DNA from: Leisingera sp. SS27 | Lineage (GTDB): Bacteria > Pseudomonadota > Alphaproteobacteria > Rhodobacterales > Rhodobacteraceae | NCBI RefSeq assembly: GCF_028368855.1 | Contig: NZ_JAQNCY010000001.1 | Coordinates: 744,001 to 808,000, forward strand | Direction: 5' to 3' | Length of the DNA stretch: 64,000 nt | In this document: positions 17,019 through 25,266 of the stretch, piece by piece | How the letters are laid out: each line of letters starts with the position of its first letter | How positions within the stretch are numbered: the first letter of the stretch is position 1 | The notes under the pieces: model-generated | What the model saw: only the letters and a program-made list of their open reading frames with translations | The model's database searches: none | Told to the model about the DNA's origin: nothing | Translations under genes and position numbers: made by a program

Positions 17019-18395
17019 CTACTTTGTTATGATCTCCGGCCCCATCACCGCATTTGGCAGCACTGTGGACAGCCAGGGCACATAGGTGATCAGGATCAGG
17101 AACACGAACAGCACCGCCAGGAACGGCAGGGCCGCGCGCACCACCCCCATCATCGGCATCCCCGCCACGCCCGAGGTCACAAACAGGTTCAGGCCAACCG
17201 GCGGGGTGATCATGCCGATCTCCATGTTCACCACCATGATGATGCCCAGGTGGATCGGGTCGATGCCCAGCTCGATGGCAATCGGGAACACCAGCGGCGC
17301 CACGATGACCAAGAGGCCCGAAGGCTCCATGAACTGGCCGCCGATCAGCAGGATCACGTTCACGACGATCAGGAACATCACTGGGCCGAAGCCCGCCGAC
17401 AGCATCGCATTGGCGATATGCTGCGGCACCTGCTCATCCGTCAGCACATGCTTCAGGATCAGCGCATTTGCGATCACGAACAGCAGCGTCACGGTCAGTT
17501 TGCCCGCCTCAAACAGCGTGTGCTTGGTGTCGCTGTGGAAGAAGGCAGTGACCAGCGCATAGGGTTTCTTCATGAGCGGCGTCTTCGCCTCGCCCTCGCC
17601 GTTCGACAGCGGCCCCATGTCCTTGTACACAAAAGACGCGATCAGGAAGGCATAGACCGCCGCCACCGCCGCCGCTTCAGTCGGGGTGAAGATGCCGCCA
17701 TAGATGCCGCCCAGGATGATCACGATCAGGAACAGCCCCCAGCCGGCCTCGCGGCCTGAAGTGATGATCTCGCCCCAGCCCTTCCACTCGCCCTTCGGCA
17801 GGTTCTTGACCTTGGCCATCACATAGATGGTGACCATCAGGAACAGACCAGCCAGCAGGCCCGGAATGACACCCGCAAGGAACATCCGTCCGACGGAGAC
17901 TTCCACAGCCGCCGCATAGACCACCATCACGATCGACGGCGGGATCAGGATACCCAGGGTGCCTGCGTTACAGATCACACCGGCCGCGAACTCCTTGGTG
18001 TAGCCCACCTGCCGCATGCCCGCGATCACGATGGAGCCGATAGCCACAACAGTCGCGGGCGACGAACCCGAAAGCGCCGCAAACAGCATGCAGGCAAACA
18101 CGCCCGCAATCGCCAGCCCGCCCGGCAGGTGCCCGACACAGGCGATGGAAAAGCGGATGATCCGCCGCGCCACGCCGCCCGTCGTCATGAAGCTTGAGGC
18201 CAGAATGAAGAACGGGATCGCCAGCAGGGTGAAATGCCCTTCAAAGGCTTCAAACAGCGTGCCTGCGACACTCGCCAGCGAGCTGTCGGAATAGATCAGG
18301 AGAAAGATGGTGGAGCTGAGGCCGAGCGACACCGCAATCGGCACCCCGATCAGCAGCAGGCCAATGACCATCGCAAAGAGAATTACCACTTCCAT
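17019..18395 (-). CDS. dctM: TRAP C4-dicarboxylate transporter, large permease subunit
   Basis: This 458-residue protein has about 12-13 membrane spans. It begins VVILFAMVIGLLLIGVPIAVSLG and contains the DctM hallmarks GMRQVGYTKEFAAGVICNAGTLGILIPPSIVMVVYAAAVEVSVGRMFLAGVIPG and EIGMITPPVGLNLFVTSGVAGM. A hydrophilic loop near residues 260-285 is an insertion relative to short DctM proteins. It works with DctQ and the periplasmic binding protein DctP to take up C4-dicarboxylates using the sodium or proton gradient. The ATG overlaps the dctQ stop. Confidence 0.95.
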   Translation of the reverse strand: MEVVILFAMVIGLLLIGVPIAVSLGLSSTIFLLIYSDSSLASVAGTLFEAFEGHFTLLAIPFFILASSFMTTGGVARRIIRFSIACVGHLPGGLAIAGVFACMLFAALSGSSPATVVAIGSIVIAGMRQVGYTKEFAAGVICNAGTLGILIPPSIVMVVYAAAVEVSVGRMFLAGVIPGLLAGLFLMVTIYVMAKVKNLPKGEWKGWGEIITSGREAGWGLFLIVIILGGIYGGIFTPTEAAAVAAVYAFLIASFVYKDMGPLSNGEGEAKTPLMKKPYALVTAFFHSDTKHTLFEAGKLTVTLLFVIANALILKHVLTDEQVPQHIANAMLSAGFGPVMFLIVVNVILLIGGQFMEPSGLLVIVAPLVFPIAIELGIDPIHLGIIMVVNMEIGMITPPVGLNLFVTSGVAGMPMMGVVRAALPFLAVLFVFLILITYVPWLSTVLPNAVMGPEIITK

Positions 18396-19072
18396 CAGTC
18401 ATGCTCCCCGCGCTGCGCCTGCACTTCTGCAATTTCGTCTTCGACCTCGTGGCTGGCGACCAGACGGTCGGCCTCGCCGCGGGCAATCTGGAACGCCGCC
18501 TGGATGAAGCGGAACACCAACAGCAGCATCGATACCGGCAGCACCACGTAGGGCACCACTTTCGGCAGCTTCTCGTAAGAATCGCCGTAATTGATCAGGT
18601 CTTCCAGGAACTTGAAGACCGCCACCATCGGCACGTCCTGCACCTCATAGAAGCTTTGGCTGCGCGCCTTCATGTCCAGCCCGGTCGGAAACCAGCGGCC
18701 GGAGGTGGGCGGCAAGTCGGCAAACACCGCCCAGTAGTCATAGGCGCCCTTCAGCAAGAGCAGCGAAAACACGATGCAGCATCCGGCAGCAAACAAGCCC
18801 ACCGCCTTGCGCGCACCGGGCGCCAGCATGTTGACGATGGCATCAACGCCCAGATGCGCGTGGGTCTTGACCGCGTAGGACGCCCCCAGCAGCACCAGCC
18901 AGGCAAACAGGAACACGGTCAGCTCCAGCGCCCATAAAATGTTGGAATTGAACACGAAGCGCGCGATCACATTGGCGAAGGTAATCGCCGTCATCAGCCC
19001 CAGCAGAAGCGCGATCAGGGTTTCTTCGAGTGAATTGATAAGCCCGCTCGGGCCGGTTCTGGACCCCGCCAT
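18395..19072 (-). CDS. dctQ: TRAP transporter small permease subunit
   Basis: The 225 residues have four membrane spans (about 14-35, 48-66, 88-110 and 170-192), with the DctQ pattern FNSNILWALELTVFLFAWLVLLGASYAVKTHAHLGVDAI. A periplasmic insertion between spans three and four (about residues 112-165) makes it longer than many DctQ proteins. The C-terminal tail is highly charged. GGGAGG precedes the start. It lies in the order dctP-dctQ-dctM and overlaps dctM. Confidence 0.93.
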   Translation of the reverse strand: MAGSRTGPSGLINSLEETLIALLLGLMTAITFANVIARFVFNSNILWALELTVFLFAWLVLLGASYAVKTHAHLGVDAIVNMLAPGARKAVGLFAAGCCIVFSLLLLKGAYDYWAVFADLPPTSGRWFPTGLDMKARSQSFYEVQDVPMVAVFKFLEDLINYGDSYEKLPKVVPYVVLPVSMLLLVFRFIQAAFQIARGEADRLVASHEVEDEIAEVQAQRGEHD

Positions 19073-19173
19073 GGCTGCCTCCCAAGTTTTGCGGAAAGTA
19101 TGGGTGCAGGCGGCGGATCCCCGCGCCGCCTGCGGTCACGGGGCGCCCGCGCGGGGCACCCCGGAGGCGGCCT

Positions 19174-20175
19174 TTAGAGGCCTGCGTTGATGGCTTGCGC
19201 CGCGTCGATCTTTTCCTGGCCGACGTCGCCTGCGAATTTCTCCCACACGGGCTTCATCGCCTCGACCCAGGCCGCACGCTGCTCAGGGGTCAGCTCGCGC
19301 ACCACGCCGCCGGCGTCGATGATCGCCTGGCGTGCCTCGCCGTTCACCTTGGTCGACTCGGCGTTGCGCACCGCGGTTACCTCGTTGAGGATGGTCAGGA
19401 ACTGGTCGCGCACTGCCGGATCCAGGCTGTCCAGCCAGTCAACGGAAGTTACCACCAGATAGTCCAGCGCGCCGTGGTTGGTCTCGGTGATGCCGTCCTG
19501 CACCTCAAAGAACTTCTTGCCGTAGATGTTGGACCAGGTGTTTTCCTGCCCGTCCACAACACCCTGCTGCAGCGCGCCGTAAACTTCCGAGAACGCCATT
19601 TTCTGCGGGCTGCCGCCGATTGCTTCCATCTGCGCCACCAGCACGTCAGAGGACTGCACGCGGAACTTCAGCCCGTTGGCATCCGACGGCTCGACCAGCG
19701 GCTTGTTGGCGGACATCTGCTTCATGCCGTTGTGCCAGTAGCCCAGCCCCTGCAGGCCGCGGCGCTGCATCGAGTTCAGCATCTCCTGGCCGGTTTCGGA
19801 CGCCTGGAAGGCATCCACGGCATCGATGTTCTTGAACATGAACGGCAGGTCGAACAGGCGGAACTGCTTGGTGAACTTCTCGAATTTCGAGAGGCTCGGC
19901 GCGGCCAGCTGCACGTCGCCTTGCAGCATCGCTTCCAGCACCTTGTTGTCGTTGTACAGCGTGGAGTTCGGATAGACCTCCATGCACATGGTGCCGTTCA
20001 TCTCTTCGTTGACACGCTTCTCCAGCAGCGCCGCTGCAATCCCCTTGGGGTGCTTGTCGGTGTTGGTGACGTGGCTGAACTTCACCACGATCTCACCGTC
20101 CTCACAGGCCGCGCTTGCGGCGCCTGCGGAAACGGCCAGTGCCAGTGCGGTGGCGGCAGTTGTCAGGAATTTCAT
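19174..20175 (-). CDS. dctP: TRAP transporter periplasmic solute-binding protein
   Basis: The start at 20175 follows GGGAGGAA and gives 333 residues with a signal peptide (MKFLTTAATALALAVSAGAASA). FSHVTNTDKHPKG, MCMEVYPNSTLYNDNKVLEAMLQGDVQLAAPSLSKF and the conserved arginine segment GLKFRVQSSDVLVAQMEAIG, followed by YGALQQGVVDGQENTWSNIYGKKF, identify the DctP family of C4-dicarboxylate receptors. The frame could extend to 20274, but the leader would then be lost. It is first in the dctPQM operon and presumably controlled by the adjacent DctBD system through the palindromes upstream. Confidence 0.95.
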   Translation of the reverse strand: MKFLTTAATALALAVSAGAASAACEDGEIVVKFSHVTNTDKHPKGIAAALLEKRVNEEMNGTMCMEVYPNSTLYNDNKVLEAMLQGDVQLAAPSLSKFEKFTKQFRLFDLPFMFKNIDAVDAFQASETGQEMLNSMQRRGLQGLGYWHNGMKQMSANKPLVEPSDANGLKFRVQSSDVLVAQMEAIGGSPQKMAFSEVYGALQQGVVDGQENTWSNIYGKKFFEVQDGITETNHGALDYLVVTSVDWLDSLDPAVRDQFLTILNEVTAVRNAESTKVNGEARQAIIDAGGVVRELTPEQRAAWVEAMKPVWEKFAGDVGQEKIDAAQAINAGL

Positions 20176-20256
20176 GGTTTTTCCTCCCAGAAAAATCGTC
20201 TGTAAATCCGATGGTGCACTCAGCGCAGGGCTGAGGCCTGGCAAGAGCATCCCAAG

Positions 20257-20276
20257 TTGCGGAAAACCGCTCAACA
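20257..20276. promoter_or_regulatory. DctD-type binding site 1 (weak)
   Basis: The core GCGGAAAACCGC (20260-20271) is flanked by GTT and TCAAC. It is an imperfect version of the two perfect palindromes further upstream and is the one nearest dctP, about 90 bp from its start codon. Confidence 0.5.
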
Positions 20277-20370
20277 GTTGATTCGGGAATCATCATCCCA
20301 CGAGATTCTCCGCGTCTTTGCATGGGCTTACGGGACACATCAAAGGCGCGTCAGCAGCGCCTGCCAAAAG

Positions 20371-20390
20371 CTGTGCGAAATCCCGCACAG
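20371..20390. promoter_or_regulatory. DctD-type binding site 2
   Basis: CTGTGCG-AAATCC-CGCACAG is a perfect inverted repeat with 7-bp arms. From memory, the TGTGCG...CGCACA form is the type described for DctD upstream activating sites in rhizobia. Its centre is 33 bp from the centre of site 3, close to three helical turns. Confidence 0.65.
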
Positions 20391-20402
20391 GGCCTTCCGG
20401 GC

Positions 20403-20424
20403 TTTGTGCGGAAAACCGCACAAA
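20403..20424. promoter_or_regulatory. DctD-type binding site 3
   Basis: TTTGTGCGG-AAAA-CCGCACAAA is a perfect inverted repeat with 9-bp arms, the strongest of the three sites upstream of dctP. Confidence 0.68.
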
Positions 20425-20874
20425 TGTTAGCGCCGGACAAAACAGCAGGAATCACGAGCATGCTTGCAACTGTTAGGTCTGCGCCTGACCGTTTTGCCGG
20501 AGGCAAACCTGTGGTTTGACGGGCAGGCAGGCGCAGACCGGGCCGCAAGCGACCCGGTCTAAGAAGGGTGTTGCGTCCCCGCCGTACGCACCGCTTGCGC
20601 CTCCTTAACCCGGGCCTGCGATATTCAATCCCGTCGCGACACCGGTGCGGACTGACACCCCGCACCACCAGGAGATCACAGGGCCCCCGAGACCATCTCT
20701 TCATCGGGTTCAGGGGCGTCCCGCACCGAAGGCTTCAGCGGACATGGGGGCTTGCGACCCCCGTCCTCCCTCCGCCCATGGCCCACCCCAGGGCTTCCCG
20801 GCGGCGCCGCCTCCTTAAAGGCCCCGGCCTCAGCGCCGGAAAAGACGAACCGCAAGGTTCCCGGCCAAACGCCC
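20425..20874. other. 450-bp non-coding stretch between the dct control region and dctD
   Basis: No gene is credible here. AGACCGGG (20535-20542) and CCCGGTCT (20553-20560) form a hairpin, and GAACC-GCAA-GGTTC (20847-20860) a smaller one just beyond the dctD stop. The middle is GC-rich with purine/pyrimidine-biased strands. I compared it by eye with RNase P, tmRNA and SRP RNA and saw no match. Confidence 0.45.
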
Positions 20875-22104
20875 TCAACGGCGGTAATCCTCGGGCCGGA
20901 TGCCATAGCGGGCCAGCTTGTCATAAAACGTCTTGCGCGGCAGCTTCAGGGCTTCGGCGGCCGCCGCCGCGCGCCCGTTGGCGCGGCCCAGCGCCGCAAT
21001 CAGCAGCGACCGCTCCACCTGCGCCATCTGCTCTGCCAGTCCCAGCCCGGCCGCCGCCGCGGCTTCCTCCGGCATTCCCAGCACAAACCGCATCGCCGCC
21101 GACATCAAAGATCTCGCATTGCCCGGCCAATCCTGCGCCATCAGCGCCGCCAGATGGTCCTGGCTGATCTCCGGCGGCTCGATCCCTGCCTGCTCTGCGG
21201 CTTGCGCCACGTAATGGCGGAACAGCACCGGAATGTCGCCAGGACGCTCCGCCAGCGAGGGGATACGCACCCGCATCACATCCAGCCGGTAGAACAGATC
21301 GGCGCTGAACTTCCCTGCCTGCGCCAGCTCTGCCAGACTGGCGCTGGAGCCCGCGATGATCCGCACCCCGCCGCCCTGCTCCAGCTGTGCAAGCAGCGCG
21401 TATTGCGCCGCCTCCGTCAGCGCCTGCACCTCATCCAGAAACAGCGACCCGCCCGCCGCCTCCTGGCACAGTTCCGCCACGGTTTCAGCCGCCAGCCCAG
21501 CAGCCGGGCGTTTCACAAAGGGCCCACGCGCGGCCGGTGACATCAGGTGGATGACCTCCGCCACCTTGGATATGCCGCTGCCTGGCGCCCCGGTGACCAG
21601 CACCTCTGCGCCAGTTGGCGCCACCGCCCGCACCCGCTGCCGCATTTCCTTGGCCTGCGGCGAGGTTCCGAACAGCAGCCGTGCCGCCGGGTCGCCGGTT
21701 TCCAGCTGGTGCTTCAGCCGCCGGTTCTCCAGCACCAGCGCCCGGGTCTTCAGCGCACGCTCCAGGACCGGCAGGAAATCGGCAGGCGCGCAGGGTTTCT
21801 CCAGGAAATCAAAAGCGCCTTGCGACATCGCTTTCACCGCCATCGGAATGTCGCCCTCACCGGTCAGCAGCACCACCGGCAGTTCCTCATCCATGCCGCG
21901 GGCATAGTCCAGCAGATGAAACCCGTCCCGCCCCGGCATCCGGATGTCGGAAACGATAATGCCGTCGAACGCCGGGGTGATGTGGTCCTTGGCCGCCACA
22001 AACGAGCCGCAGACCACCACCGCCAGATCGTTCAGCTCCAGCGTCTGCGCCAACGCCTCGCGCACCGCCGCGTCATCATCCACCAAGAGAACCTTGCGGG
22101 TCAT
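20875..22104 (-). CDS. dctD: DctD-like response regulator with a degenerate AAA+ domain
   Basis: The receiver domain (residues 1-120) has the acidic pocket D9-D11, phospho-acceptor D53 (VSDIRMPGRDG), T81 and K103. The central domain aligns with NtrC-family ATPases: Walker B GGSLFLDEV (218-226) and FSADLFYRLDVMRVRIPSLAERPGDI (267-291) are present. The Walker A is GAPGSGIS (172-179), lacking the lysine, and the GAFTGA sigma-54 contact loop expected near residues 195-215 is deleted. The C-terminal Fis-type helix-turn-helix (about 365-409, LGRANGRAAAAAEALKLPRKTFYDKLARYGI) is intact. It therefore looks able to be phosphorylated and bind DNA but not to drive sigma-54 polymerase. It overlaps the dctB stop by 4 bp. 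Confidence 0.92.
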   Translation of the reverse strand: MTRKVLLVDDDAAVREALAQTLELNDLAVVVCGSFVAAKDHITPAFDGIIVSDIRMPGRDGFHLLDYARGMDEELPVVLLTGEGDIPMAVKAMSQGAFDFLEKPCAPADFLPVLERALKTRALVLENRRLKHQLETGDPAARLLFGTSPQAKEMRQRVRAVAPTGAEVLVTGAPGSGISKVAEVIHLMSPAARGPFVKRPAAGLAAETVAELCQEAAGGSLFLDEVQALTEAAQYALLAQLEQGGGVRIIAGSSASLAELAQAGKFSADLFYRLDVMRVRIPSLAERPGDIPVLFRHYVAQAAEQAGIEPPEISQDHLAALMAQDWPGNARSLMSAAMRFVLGMPEEAAAAAGLGLAEQMAQVERSLLIAALGRANGRAAAAAEALKLPRKTFYDKLARYGIRPEDYRR

Positions 22105-23846
22105 GCGGCGTCTCCCTTTTTTTCACCCTCGCGCCACGGCTCCAGCTCCACCGTGAACACGGCGCCGCCGCCAGTATTGGCGCCGCGGATATTGCCGCCA
22201 AAGCTCTGCACCAGCCCGTATGAGATCGACAGCCCCAGCCCCATGCCCTCGGAACTGCCCACCGCCTTGGTCGAATAAAAGGGATCAAACATTTTCTCCG
22301 GCTCCTTGATGCCAGGGCCGCTGTCCTGCACCCGCACCTGCAACCGCGGCCCGGTGTCGACAGTGATCGAGATCACCTTCTCCACCTGCCCCTGCATCGC
22401 ATCTGCCGCGTTGTTGATCAGGTTCACAAAGACCTGCGTCAGCCGCACCTCGCCGCCCCAGGCATGGACCACCCCGCCGCAGGCCGCCGCGTCCCACCGG
22501 AGGTCAATATGGTCGGCCTTCAGCCGCGGCGCGGTCAGCTCCACCGCGGCGTCGATCACCTGCACCAGATCGACCTGCCCCATCGGCTCGCTTTCGTTGC
22601 GCACGAAGGCGCGCAGGTTCTTGATGATCCGCGCCATCCGCGCCGCCATATCGGCAATCCGGCCCAGGTTCTCGCCGGTGCGCTCCGCCTTGCCGCGCTC
22701 CAGAAAGGCGGCGCCGTTTTCGGCGTATTGCTGGATTGCCATCAGGGGCTGGTTCAGCTCGTGACTGATCCCCGCCGACATCTGACCCAGAGCCGACAGC
22801 TTGCCCGCCTGCACCAGATCCTCCTGCGCCCGCTTCAAGGCCGCTTCGGCCTCCTCCCGCTCGCGCACCTCGCGGCGCAGCCGGGTGTTGGCCGCCGACA
22901 GATCGCGGGTGCGCTGCTCGACCCGGCTCTCCAGCACCGCGTTGGCCTCCGCCAGAGTGCGCCGCCGCTCCATCACGATGAACAGCATCGCACCCAGCGC
23001 CAGGCACACCGCCGCCAGCGCCGCCGCCTGCAGCAACGCGATCCGCCGGGCCGGCGCCACATCCACCAGGATCTCCCCGGTCATACCGATGACCGGCAAG
23101 CCCACCGTCAGATGCAGCGCCTGCGCAGGCAGATAGGGACTGCCCTCCAGGCTCCAGATCTCATACCCGGCAAAATAGTCCCGTCCCGTCACGCTTGGGT
23201 TCTGCCCGTCAGCGCCGCGCTGCCAGAACAGCAGCTCCGTGCGGTTGGCAATGAACACCTCTCCGCGCTCATCGGTAAAGAACACCGCCGGCAAGGAGCC
23301 GCGCCAGGTCTGCTCCACGTCTCCGACATCCGCGACCACCACCAGCGCGCCCCGTACCCGGCCCTCACTGGAAAAGGCAGGAGCCGCATAGAAATAGGCC
23401 CGCTTGCCCTCCGCAGGCAGCACCCCATGGCCCGTGCCCAGCGCTCCCTGCGCGGCCCGTATGAAATAATCCTCCTTTGCCACGCTGGCGCCGGTCACCC
23501 CCTCGGCCGCCGCCAGCACCCGCCCGTCTGCGGCCGCAAAGAACACATCCAGCGCCGCGGTCTTGTCGGCCACCGCGCGCAAGAGCTCCGCCGCTGCCGA
23601 CCGCGCTTCGGGCGTGGACAAATCCGCCAGCACCGGATGCTCCGCCGTCAGAACCGCCAGTTCCTGATAGACCTGCAACTGGGTGCTGACGCGGTCCGAC
23701 GCCAGCGCCAGATCCGCAGCGCTGCGCTCTGCCAGGCCGTTCAGCGCCTGACGGTATCCGTAGGACCAGACCGCAAGCGCCAGTGCCGCCACGGCCAGAA
23801 GGAACCCGGCAGGCAGGCTCCAGCGAAGATAATGCTGTGTTTTCAT
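22101..23846 (-). CDS. dctB: C4-dicarboxylate sensor histidine kinase
   Basis: This 581-residue membrane kinase has an N-terminal span (about residues 8-28), a periplasmic double-PAS sensor region (about 30-275) and a second span (about 270-290). A coiled linker LEQRTRDLSAANTRLRREVREREEAEAALK leads to the HisKA box ISHELNQPLMAIQQYAENG (His near residue 364). The ATPase domain has an N-box (VNLINNAADAM), G1 (VQDSGPGI) and G2 (GMGLGLSISYGLVQSFGG). DctB senses succinate, fumarate or malate in the periplasm and phosphorylates DctD. It is the upstream gene of a dctBD pair, in the same orientation as dctPQM. Confidence 0.94.
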   Translation of the reverse strand: MKTQHYLRWSLPAGFLLAVAALALAVWSYGYRQALNGLAERSAADLALASDRVSTQLQVYQELAVLTAEHPVLADLSTPEARSAAAELLRAVADKTAALDVFFAAADGRVLAAAEGVTGASVAKEDYFIRAAQGALGTGHGVLPAEGKRAYFYAAPAFSSEGRVRGALVVVADVGDVEQTWRGSLPAVFFTDERGEVFIANRTELLFWQRGADGQNPSVTGRDYFAGYEIWSLEGSPYLPAQALHLTVGLPVIGMTGEILVDVAPARRIALLQAAALAAVCLALGAMLFIVMERRRTLAEANAVLESRVEQRTRDLSAANTRLRREVREREEAEAALKRAQEDLVQAGKLSALGQMSAGISHELNQPLMAIQQYAENGAAFLERGKAERTGENLGRIADMAARMARIIKNLRAFVRNESEPMGQVDLVQVIDAAVELTAPRLKADHIDLRWDAAACGGVVHAWGGEVRLTQVFVNLINNAADAMQGQVEKVISITVDTGPRLQVRVQDSGPGIKEPEKMFDPFYSTKAVGSSEGMGLGLSISYGLVQSFGGNIRGANTGGGAVFTVELEPWREGEKKGDAA

Positions 23847-23905
23847 TGCGGCACGTTATCAAAGCGCCCCTTGCATTGACCAGACGCAACGGCAACAACC
23901 GGTGT

Positions 23906-25090
23906 ATGAAGACTTTTAGCCAATCCCCCACCGATCCCGCCTTTGTGCAGGACCCCTATTCATTTTATGCCGAAGCCCGGGAACGGGGGCAGCTGCACTA
24001 TTGGCAGGACTATGGCATGGTCGCCGCCTTTGGCCATGCTGCCGTGCACATGCTGCTGCGCGACCGCCGCTTCGGCCGCGAGGTGCCGGAAGAGCTGCGC
24101 AAGACCGGCCCCGCCCATCTGGCCCCCTTTCTGGCGGTGGAGGCGCATTCCATGCTGGATGCCGAGCCGCCCCGCCACACCCGCCTGCGCCGCCTGGTGC
24201 TGCACGCATTCACCACTCGCGGAATCGCGGCGCTGGAACCGGGGATCAAGGACCTGTGCCACCAGCTGATCGACGCTTTTCCGGATCAGCCCTTTGATCT
24301 CTTGGAGGCCTATTGCACCCAGGTTCCGGTGGTGACCATCTGCCGTCTGCTCGGCGTGCCGGAAGAGATGGGCGCCAATCTCGTGGACTGGTCGCACAAG
24401 ATCGTGGCAATGTATCAGGCCGCGCGCACAGAGGCGACAGAACACACTGCAGCGCAGGCAGCGCAGGAGTTCACGGATTTTCTGCAGGGCTACATCGCGG
24501 AACGCCGCAACGATCCCCGTGACGACCTGATCACCCGGCTGATTGCCGCCGAGGAAGAAGGCGACAAGCTGTCCACCGACGAACTGATCGGCACCTGCAT
24601 CCTGCTGCTGAATGCGGGCCATGAGGCCACCGTGCATTCGCTGGGCAACGGCGTGAAGACCATGCTGCAGCAGGGCTGGCAGCCGGACTGGCTGGCACCG
24701 GAAGGGATCGAGCGGCTGGTGGAGGAGATCCTGCGCTTTGACCCGCCGGTGCATCTGTTCACCCGCTACGCCTATGAGGAGGCAGAGGTGTTCGGCCATA
24801 CCTTCCAGCGCGGCGACCAGGTGGCGCTGCTGCTGGGGTCTGCCAACCGCGACCCGAAGGCGCTGGACGATGCGGACACGTTCGACCCAACCCGTCCGCC
24901 CAAGGTGAACAAGAGCTTTGGCGGGGGCCTGCATTTCTGCGTCGGCGCGCCGCTGGCGCGGCTGGAAATGCAGATCGCCCTGCCCATTCTGTTCGAGCGC
25001 TGCCCCGGCCTGAAACTGGCGGCGGACCCGGAGTACTCCAACAGCTTCCACTTCCACGGGCTCACCCGGCTGATGGTCACCCGCACCTGA
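23906..25090 (+). CDS. Cytochrome P450
   Basis: Translation from 23906 gives 394 residues, normal for a soluble bacterial class I P450. The I-helix is LLLNAGHEATVHSLGNG (acid-Thr pair in AGHEAT), the K-helix ExxR is EEILRFDPPVHLFTR, and the haem loop FGGGLHFCVGAPLARLE carries the axial cysteine C345. The N-terminal DPYSFYAEARERGQLHYW and EPPRHTRLRRLV are typical of the CYP107/CYP109-like soluble group. No ferredoxin or reductase gene is adjacent. The dctB gene is divergent, 59 bp away. The substrate cannot be told from sequence. Confidence 0.94.
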   Translation: MKTFSQSPTDPAFVQDPYSFYAEARERGQLHYWQDYGMVAAFGHAAVHMLLRDRRFGREVPEELRKTGPAHLAPFLAVEAHSMLDAEPPRHTRLRRLVLHAFTTRGIAALEPGIKDLCHQLIDAFPDQPFDLLEAYCTQVPVVTICRLLGVPEEMGANLVDWSHKIVAMYQAARTEATEHTAAQAAQEFTDFLQGYIAERRNDPRDDLITRLIAAEEEGDKLSTDELIGTCILLLNAGHEATVHSLGNGVKTMLQQGWQPDWLAPEGIERLVEEILRFDPPVHLFTRYAYEEAEVFGHTFQRGDQVALLLGSANRDPKALDDADTFDPTRPPKVNKSFGGGLHFCVGAPLARLEMQIALPILFERCPGLKLAADPEYSNSFHFHGLTRLMVTRT

Positions 25091-25150
25091 CGCAGCGGGG
25101 CGCTCCCGCCCGCGCAGCGGGGATCACAGATCCCCTTGCACGGTTGGGCC

Positions 25151-25180
25151 GGGCGCCGCTGACGCGGCGCCCCCCTCTTT
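25151..25180 (+). terminator. Rho-independent terminator of the P450 gene
   Basis: GGGCGCCGC (25151-25159), loop TGAC and GCGGCGCCC (25164-25172) are followed by CCCCTCTTTT. Confidence 0.8.
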
Positions 25181-25184
25181 TCAC

Positions 25185-25240
25185 CTTTGGAAAAATACTC
25201 CGGGGGTGAGGCGCCCGGCGCCGAGGGGGCAGCGCCCCCT
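25185..25240. repeat. Dispersed palindromic repeat, family 1, copy E (variant half)
   Basis: ACCTTTGGAAAAATACTCCG (from 25183) is followed by GGGGTGAGG and a GC hairpin, GGGGGC-AGC-GCCCCC (25225-25239). It shares AAATACTCC and the hairpin with copies D and F but lacks the CATCTGGC arm. Confidence 0.65.
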
Positions 25241-25266
25241 GCCTGCTACCGTGCCTTGCCGAGATG

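Noticed and set aside
20213-20240. Possible sigma-54 promoter for dctP (minus strand GG-N10-GC, AGGCCT/CTGCG)
   Set aside because: Only the GG and GC dinucleotides and a few bases fit, and DctD lacks GAFTGA and the Walker A lysine, so sigma-54 use is unlikely.
20425-20874. RNase P RNA, tmRNA or SRP RNA in the dct gap
   Set aside because: No diagnostic conserved sequence of these RNAs was found by eye; a covariance-model search would be decisive.
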